DNA of 9,849 nucleotides from Sphingopyxis sp. (GTDB lineage: Bacteria > Pseudomonadota > Alphaproteobacteria > Sphingomonadales > Sphingomonadaceae), in contig JACEST010000074.1 of assembly GCA_013911715.1 (NCBI GenBank), forward strand, positions 1 to 9,849. Reading direction: 5' to 3'. The notes below the pieces were generated by a model. The model saw only the letters and a program-made list of their open reading frames with translations, searched no databases and had not been told where the DNA came from. Below, in pieces: positions 5,928-9,849 of the stretch. A program made the position numbers and the translations under genes. Position 1 is the first letter of the stretch; every line of letters begins with the position of its first letter.

Positions 5928-7430
5928 ATGAACGCGAAGAAGCAAAGCGCGATGACCAGCGTCGCCCGCACCACAGCAATTGCGCTGATGGCCGGATCGC
6001 TGGTTGCGGCCCCAGCCGCCCCGCTGTTCGCCCAGGCGACGCAGAATGCCTCCTCCAGCATCGACCTTTCGGTTGGTCGTGGACGGCTGGTTACCCTGCC
6101 CGCCGCAATGACCGACGTCTTTGTCGCCAATGACAAGGTCGCCGACGTTCAGATCCGCTCACAGCGCCAGCTGTATATTTTTGGCAAAGAACCTGGCGAA
6201 ACCAGCATCTATGCCACCGATGCATCGGGCCGCGTGGTTTTCTCCACCGTCGCCCGCGTTGGCAACAATATCGAGACCATCGACCAGATGCTCTCGCTGG
6301 CGATGCCCGATGCCAGCATCAGCGCGAACACGATGAACGGCTTTGTCCTGTTGACCGGAACCGTCCAGTCGCCCGACGACGCGGCCGAAGCGCAATTGCT
6401 GGTTGAAGCCTTTGTCGGCGAAAAGACCAAGGTGCTCTCGCGCCTGCGCACCGCAACGCCGCTGCAGGTCAATCTGCAAGTCCGCGTGGCCGAAGTGAAC
6501 CGCACGCTGGTGAAGGAGATCAGCGGCAACCTGTTGTCGCGCGACCGCGATGGCGGTTTGGGCAACGGCTTTCTGGGCCAGGCCAGCCGCGGCCGCAACA
6601 TCGGCCAGATCACCTTTCCGGGTGACGCAGGCGCTCCCGCTGGCCAGACCGGTACCACTTATACGTTCCAGGTGCCCGACGGGATCAACACCATTGGCGC
6701 CGCCGGTCGCCTGTTCGGCATCGACGTGATGGCTGCATTGGACCTTGGCGAACGCTCGGGCATGGTAGCAACGCTGGCACAGCCCAACCTGACCGCCATT
6801 TCAGGCGAAACCGCCGATTTTCTGGCGGGCGGTGAATTTCCGGTGCCGGTCCCCGGCCAGGACGGCCAGGTGACAATCGAATATCGCAAATTCGGTGTCA
6901 GTCTTGCCTATACGCCCACCGTGTTGTCGAACGGCCGGATCAGCTTGCGCGTCCGTCCCGAAGTGTCCGAATTGTCGTCAGAAGGTGCGATCACGCTGCA
7001 GGGGTTCCAGATCCCAAGCCTCACCATCCGCCGCGCGGAAACAACCGTCGAACTGGGTTCGGGCGAAAGCTTCATGATCGGCGGCTTGATGAGCAACCGG
7101 GCGGTCAGCGCGATCGACAAGGTGCCCGGCGTTGGCGACATTCCGGTACTCGGCACATTGTTCAAGTCCGACAATTTCCGGCGCGGTGAAACCGAGCTGG
7201 TGATTGTGGTCACGCCCTATTTGGTCAAGCCGGTGTCGGCCAACGAAATTGCGCTGCCGACCGACTCTTTCCAAAACACCAGCGACCTTTCGCGGATCCT
7301 GCTCGGCAAGACCAACGGTGGCGGCACTGGCGGGGAACGGCCCATGCCGAAAAGCGAACCCGGCACCCCCGACGCCGATCGCCCGCGGCCCACGGGCGCC
7401 GAACCCGCCCCGGGCTTCAGCATCAAATGA
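5928..7430 (+). CDS. cpaC: Tad pilus outer-membrane secretin CpaC (RcpA)
   Basis: CpaC forms the multimeric outer-membrane channel for the Flp pilus. The 500-residue product has a signal peptide (charged start, hydrophobic 14-30, likely cleavage near Ala35-Gln36) and an N-terminal secretin-associated domain (about 44-110; LYIFGKEPGETSIYATDASG at 82-101). A BON-like segment follows (about 115-170, with GFVLLTGTVQSPDDAAEA). The secretin core (about 275-437) has PVPVPGQDGQVTIEYRKFGV (305-324), the signature KVPGVGDIPVLGTLFKSDNF (398-417) and ELVIVVTPYLVKP (423-435). The last 40 residues are Gly/Pro rich and probably disordered. It starts one base after cpaB and ends 23 bases before the chosen cpaD start, so it belongs to one transcript with them. 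Confidence 0.96.
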   Translation: MNAKKQSAMTSVARTTAIALMAGSLVAAPAAPLFAQATQNASSSIDLSVGRGRLVTLPAAMTDVFVANDKVADVQIRSQRQLYIFGKEPGETSIYATDASGRVVFSTVARVGNNIETIDQMLSLAMPDASISANTMNGFVLLTGTVQSPDDAAEAQLLVEAFVGEKTKVLSRLRTATPLQVNLQVRVAEVNRTLVKEISGNLLSRDRDGGLGNGFLGQASRGRNIGQITFPGDAGAPAGQTGTTYTFQVPDGINTIGAAGRLFGIDVMAALDLGERSGMVATLAQPNLTAISGETADFLAGGEFPVPVPGQDGQVTIEYRKFGVSLAYTPTVLSNGRISLRVRPEVSELSSEGAITLQGFQIPSLTIRRAETTVELGSGESFMIGGLMSNRAVSAIDKVPGVGDIPVLGTLFKSDNFRRGETELVIVVTPYLVKPVSANEIALPTDSFQNTSDLSRILLGKTNGGGTGGERPMPKSEPGTPDADRPRPTGAEPAPGFSIK

Positions 7431-7441
7431 CCAGCGTTATC

Positions 7442-7446
7442 AGGAG
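7442..7446 (+). promoter_or_regulatory. Ribosome binding site deciding the cpaD start
   Basis: AGGAG is seven bases before the ATG at 7454. An earlier in-frame ATG at 7427 overlaps the cpaC stop, but it would add nine residues ahead of the lipoprotein signal and lacks a comparable site. Confidence 0.8.
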
Positions 7447-7453
7447 TAGTCCG

Positions 7454-8098
7454 ATGAAAAAAATGCAAAATCTGGCAATGCTGGGCCTGGTGGCAACGCT
7501 TGCCGCGTGCGGCGGCAACAGCCAAAGCAATCGCAGCCTTGATTCGGTGCATCAGCCAATCGTCAGCAGCGCGACCTTCAGCTTTGATGTCGCGACCGTT
7601 GGCGGCGAGCTCCCGCCGAGCGAGCAAGGCAAACTGAACGGCTGGTTCGACGCAATGGGCGTGCGCTATGGCGACCGCATCGCAGTCGAGGATCCCTCGC
7701 TTTATGGCAAGGGCGCGGCCACGGCGCAAATTCGTGCAATGGTTGAAACCCGCGGCTTGCTGTTGAACGAAGCGGTCCCGGTCACGGTCGGTGCGGTGCC
7801 CGCAGGCAATTTGCGCGTAACCATCACCCGCGCCTCGGCCCGCGTGCCGGGTTGCCCGGACTGGGCAACGACAAGCACGAGCACCGACAAGAACGAAACC
7901 TCGTCCAACTATGGTTGCGCCACGAACAGCAATCTGGCCGCGATGGTCGCCGATCCCAACGACTTGATCAAGGGTTCGGGCAACGACCGGAGCGATCCCG
8001 CAGCAGCAACGAAGCCGATCCGCGTGTTCCGCGAAAGCGAACCCACGGGCAAGTCCGGCCTGAAGCAAAACGCAACCAGCGGCGAGGGAGGAAAGTAA
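7454..8098 (+). CDS. cpaD: Pilus assembly lipoprotein CpaD
   Basis: CpaD is an outer-membrane-associated lipoprotein thought to help the CpaC secretin assemble. The 214-residue product has a short lipoprotein signal (MKK, hydrophobic stretch, Leu-Ala-Ala-Cys with Cys19). Family blocks (PF09476) are clear: SLDSVHQPIVS (28-38), LPPSEQGKLNGWFDAMGVRYGD (53-74), VPGCPDW (about 132-138) and YGCATNSNLAAMVADPNDL (about 152-170). The C-terminus is low in complexity and charged. The upstream in-frame ATG at 7427 forms an ATGA overlap with cpaC and cannot be excluded, but the AGGAG site and signal-peptide shape favour 7454. The stop codon directly abuts the GTG of cpaE. Confidence 0.94.
   Translation: MKKMQNLAMLGLVATLAACGGNSQSNRSLDSVHQPIVSSATFSFDVATVGGELPPSEQGKLNGWFDAMGVRYGDRIAVEDPSLYGKGAATAQIRAMVETRGLLLNEAVPVTVGAVPAGNLRVTITRASARVPGCPDWATTSTSTDKNETSSNYGCATNSNLAAMVADPNDLIKGSGNDRSDPAAATKPIRVFRESEPTGKSGLKQNATSGEGGK
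8086..8091 (+). promoter_or_regulatory. Ribosome binding site supporting the GTG start of cpaE
   Basis: GGGAGG is seven bases before the GTG at 8099, within the last codons of cpaD. This supports a GTG start that directly follows the cpaD stop. Confidence 0.75.
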
Positions 8099-9373
8099 GT
8101 GAGCGCATCTTTCAAATCCGGAACGCGTGATCCGTTCAACGCCTTCGTCTGCGACGATGACACGCTCGAACTCGTCCGTTCGGTTGCTGGCGACCTTGGC
8201 TGGCCCACCGACAAGTGCAACAAGGGTGGACTTCGTAACGGCGTCCAGACGCTTTCGGTGTCGGCAAGCCCGAACATCTTGTTCGTCGACATGTCCGAAA
8301 GCGGCGACCCGATCAACGACATCAACGCGCTCGCCGAAGTTTGCGAGCCTGGCACGGTGGTGATCGCCGCCGGGCAGGTCAATGACGTGCGCCTATACCG
8401 TGACTTGCTGTCGAGCGGGATCCAGGATTATCTGCTGAAACCCCTCTCGGTGGATCAGCTGCGCGACAGTTTTGCGCAGGCGCAAGCCTTGCTCTCAGCC
8501 CCCAAGCATGTGGATGGTGCCGGCGACCGGCCGCATCATTTGATGGGTGTGGTCGGGGTGCGTGGCGGCGTCGGGGCTTCGTTGATTTCGACCTCGCTGG
8601 CCTGGGCGTTCAGCGAACAGGCCGAACGCCAGACGGCGCTGCTCGACCTTGACGTCCATTTCGGCACGGGCGCGCTGACGCTCGATCTGGAACCCGGTCG
8701 CGGTCTGATCGACGCAATCGACAATCCCAGCCGTATCGACGGCCTGTTCATTGAACGGGCCATGGTGCGCGCGTCGGAAAAACTCAGCCTGTTGTCGGCC
8801 GAAGCGCCGATCCATCAGCCAGTGCTGACCGACGGCAGCGCCTTTTTCCAATTGGAAGAAGAGCTGCGCAACGCCTTTGAGATGACGATTGTTGATATTC
8901 CGCGTCAGGTGCTGATCCCTTTCCCGCATCTGGTTTCGGAAGCCGGCACGATTGTGCTGGTCACCGATGTCACGCTCGCCTCCGCGCGCGACACCATTCG
9001 CATGCTGTCGTGGTTCAAGCAGAATGTGCCGGGGGCCAAAGTCATTCTGGTCGCCAACAAATTCCAAAGCTCGGTAGGCGAACTGTCGCGCAAGGAATTT
9101 GAATCGTCGGTCGAGCGCGAAATTGACGTCGTCATTCCGTTCGATCCGAAATTGGTCAGCCAGGCCGCCAAGCTGGGCAAGCCTTATGCCGAATTGTGCA
9201 AGAGCACCAAGGCCGGTCAGGTCTGGAACCAGCTGATGCGGCAGATTTTGGCGAACGCCGATGCCGATCCCGAAGAAATCGCGGTCAAAGTGGCAGCGAA
9301 GGACAAGGGTGGCTCGCTGCTCGGCAAAATTGGTGGCCTCAGCGGCATGTTGTCCAAAAAGGGCGCGAAATAA
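8099..9373 (+). CDS. cpaE: Pilus assembly/localisation ATPase-like protein CpaE (TadZ)
   Basis: CpaE/TadZ proteins place the Tad machine in the cell, often at a pole, and join an N-terminal receiver-like domain to a MinD/ParA-like ATPase domain. The 424 residues fit. The receiver-like part (about 14-132) keeps an acidic pair (Asp19/Asp20 in FVCDDDT), a possible phospho-acceptor Asp64 (ILFVDMSE) and the conserved Lys114 (YLLKPL). The ATPase-like part (about 147-385) has RGGVGAS (155-161) at the deviant Walker A, without either canonical lysine, then LLDLDVHFGTG (181-191), TIVDIPRQ (263-270; Asp266, Walker B) and VILVANKFQ (315-323). A Lys/Gly-rich tail (about 395-424) might touch membrane. It starts with GTG directly after cpaD; 66 bp separate it from tadB. 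Confidence 0.94.
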   Translation: MSASFKSGTRDPFNAFVCDDDTLELVRSVAGDLGWPTDKCNKGGLRNGVQTLSVSASPNILFVDMSESGDPINDINALAEVCEPGTVVIAAGQVNDVRLYRDLLSSGIQDYLLKPLSVDQLRDSFAQAQALLSAPKHVDGAGDRPHHLMGVVGVRGGVGASLISTSLAWAFSEQAERQTALLDLDVHFGTGALTLDLEPGRGLIDAIDNPSRIDGLFIERAMVRASEKLSLLSAEAPIHQPVLTDGSAFFQLEEELRNAFEMTIVDIPRQVLIPFPHLVSEAGTIVLVTDVTLASARDTIRMLSWFKQNVPGAKVILVANKFQSSVGELSRKEFESSVEREIDVVIPFDPKLVSQAAKLGKPYAELCKSTKAGQVWNQLMRQILANADADPEEIAVKVAAKDKGGSLLGKIGGLSGMLSKKGAK

Positions 9374-9380
9374 GGGTGCA

Positions 9381-9404
9381 GGGGATCGGGCCATGGCTCG
9401 CCCC
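9381..9404 (+). other. Hairpin in the cpaE-tadB gap
   Basis: GGGG (9381-9384) pairs with CCCC (9401-9404), and CGGGC (9387-9391) pairs with GCTCG (9396-9400, one G-U pair). There is a 2-base bulge (AT) and a CATG loop. It fills part of the 66-bp gap between cpaE and tadB. No U-run follows, so it may be an RNA-processing or stabilising element, a weak attenuator, or chance. Confidence 0.35.
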
Positions 9405-9439
9405 CGCCCCAATCTCTTGCAGGCGGAACGCATAACATC

Positions 9440-9849
9440 ATGAACATGCCCGTCATCATAACAATCATCGCCTCCTTTGTGGGCCTGATGTTGCTTGGTC
9501 TTGCCTTGATCGGCCCATCGGCGGGCAAGGCGAAAACGCGCCGCCTGTCAGCGGTAAAGGACCGGCACGCAGCGTCGACCGAAGCCGTTGTTGCTGCGCA
9601 GATGCGCAAAACCATTGCTCAGGTCGGCGCCGGCGGTGCCAACTCGCTCGCGTCGTTCATGCCGCGACGCGACCTTATGGAATTGCGGCTCCGCCGGACC
9701 GGCAAAAACTGGACGCTTAGCAATTTCATGATGGCGTGCATGGCGGCTTTCGTGGGCGTGGCCGCATTGCTCGTGCTATTGGGCGCGCCGATCTTGTTGA
9801 CCGGCCTGGTTGCCGCCTTTGCCGCCATCGGTGTGCCGCACTTTTACGT
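9440..9849 (+). CDS. tadB: Tad inner-membrane platform protein TadB (type II secretion F family), C-terminus cut by window edge
   Basis: TadB, with TadC, forms the inner-membrane platform on which the CpaF/TadA ATPase acts to extrude Flp pili. The 136 codons visible start at ATG 9440, with GGCGGAA (9422-9428) upstream at a longish 11 bases. An N-terminal membrane segment (about 5-25) is followed by a basic cytoplasmic stretch with the family-typical RRLSAVKDRH (34-43). Next comes LMELRLRRTGKNWTLSNF (about 79-96), just before two closely spaced hydrophobic segments (about 97-116 and 118-135) where the window ends. The T2SSF domain itself should lie to the right of the window. The residue pattern ahead of the membrane pair matches TadB rather than TadC. 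The expected cpaF is not between this gene and cpaE. Confidence 0.88.
   Translation, partial: MNMPVIITIIASFVGLMLLGLALIGPSAGKAKTRRLSAVKDRHAASTEAVVAAQMRKTIAQVGAGGANSLASFMPRRDLMELRLRRTGKNWTLSNFMMACMAAFVGVAALLVLLGAPILLTGLVAAFAAIGVPHFY

Noticed and set aside
7217..8068. 283-codon minus-strand open frame opposite cpaC and cpaD
   Set aside because: It spans two well-recognised genes on the other strand and has no recognisable motif.

Overview
The window looks like the chromosome of a GC-rich alphaproteobacterium, most likely Sphingomonadales (Sphingopyxis, Sphingomonas or a relative; the genus cannot be fixed from sequence alone). The clues are the ispH-thrB-rnhA gene chain, an APH-type homoserine kinase, and the sequence character of the CpaB, CpaC, CpaD and CpaE proteins. 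No rRNA, tRNA, CRISPR array, insertion sequence or phage gene was recognised.

Left part (1-2811). A minus-strand lipoprotein gene of unknown function runs off the left edge. It is divergent from a tightly packed plus-strand operon: ispH (last step of the MEP isoprenoid pathway), thrB (homoserine kinase) and rnhA (RNase HI). Their start and stop codons overlap (TGATG, then ATGA), so they are probably translationally coupled. The operon meets a convergent minus-strand pair only 20 bp downstream, and a GC-rich hairpin sits on the rnhA stop codon.

Middle (2832-4206, minus strand). A 58-residue DUF1508/YegP-like protein lies downstream of an FAD-dependent amine/D-amino-acid oxidase-family enzyme that resembles D-arginine dehydrogenase.

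Right part (4305-9849, plus strand). This is a Tad/Flp (type IVb) pilus assembly cluster in the order cpaA (prepilin peptidase), cpaB, cpaC (outer-membrane secretin), cpaD (lipoprotein), cpaE (TadZ-like localisation protein) and tadB (inner-membrane platform, cut by the right edge). cpaB to cpaE are spaced 1, 23 and 0 bp apart. Together they would process prepilin, build the outer-membrane channel and position the inner-membrane assembly platform. Two usual members are missing from the stretch seen: the Flp pilin gene, often just before cpaA, and the CpaF/TadA ATPase gene, often between cpaE and tadB.

I see no clearly novel system. The points most worth checking are an almost perfect inverted repeat over the cpaA start codon, the missing cpaF with a hairpin in its place, the lysine-less Walker A motif of CpaE beside a receiver domain that keeps its key residues, and an active-site change in the DauA-like oxidase.
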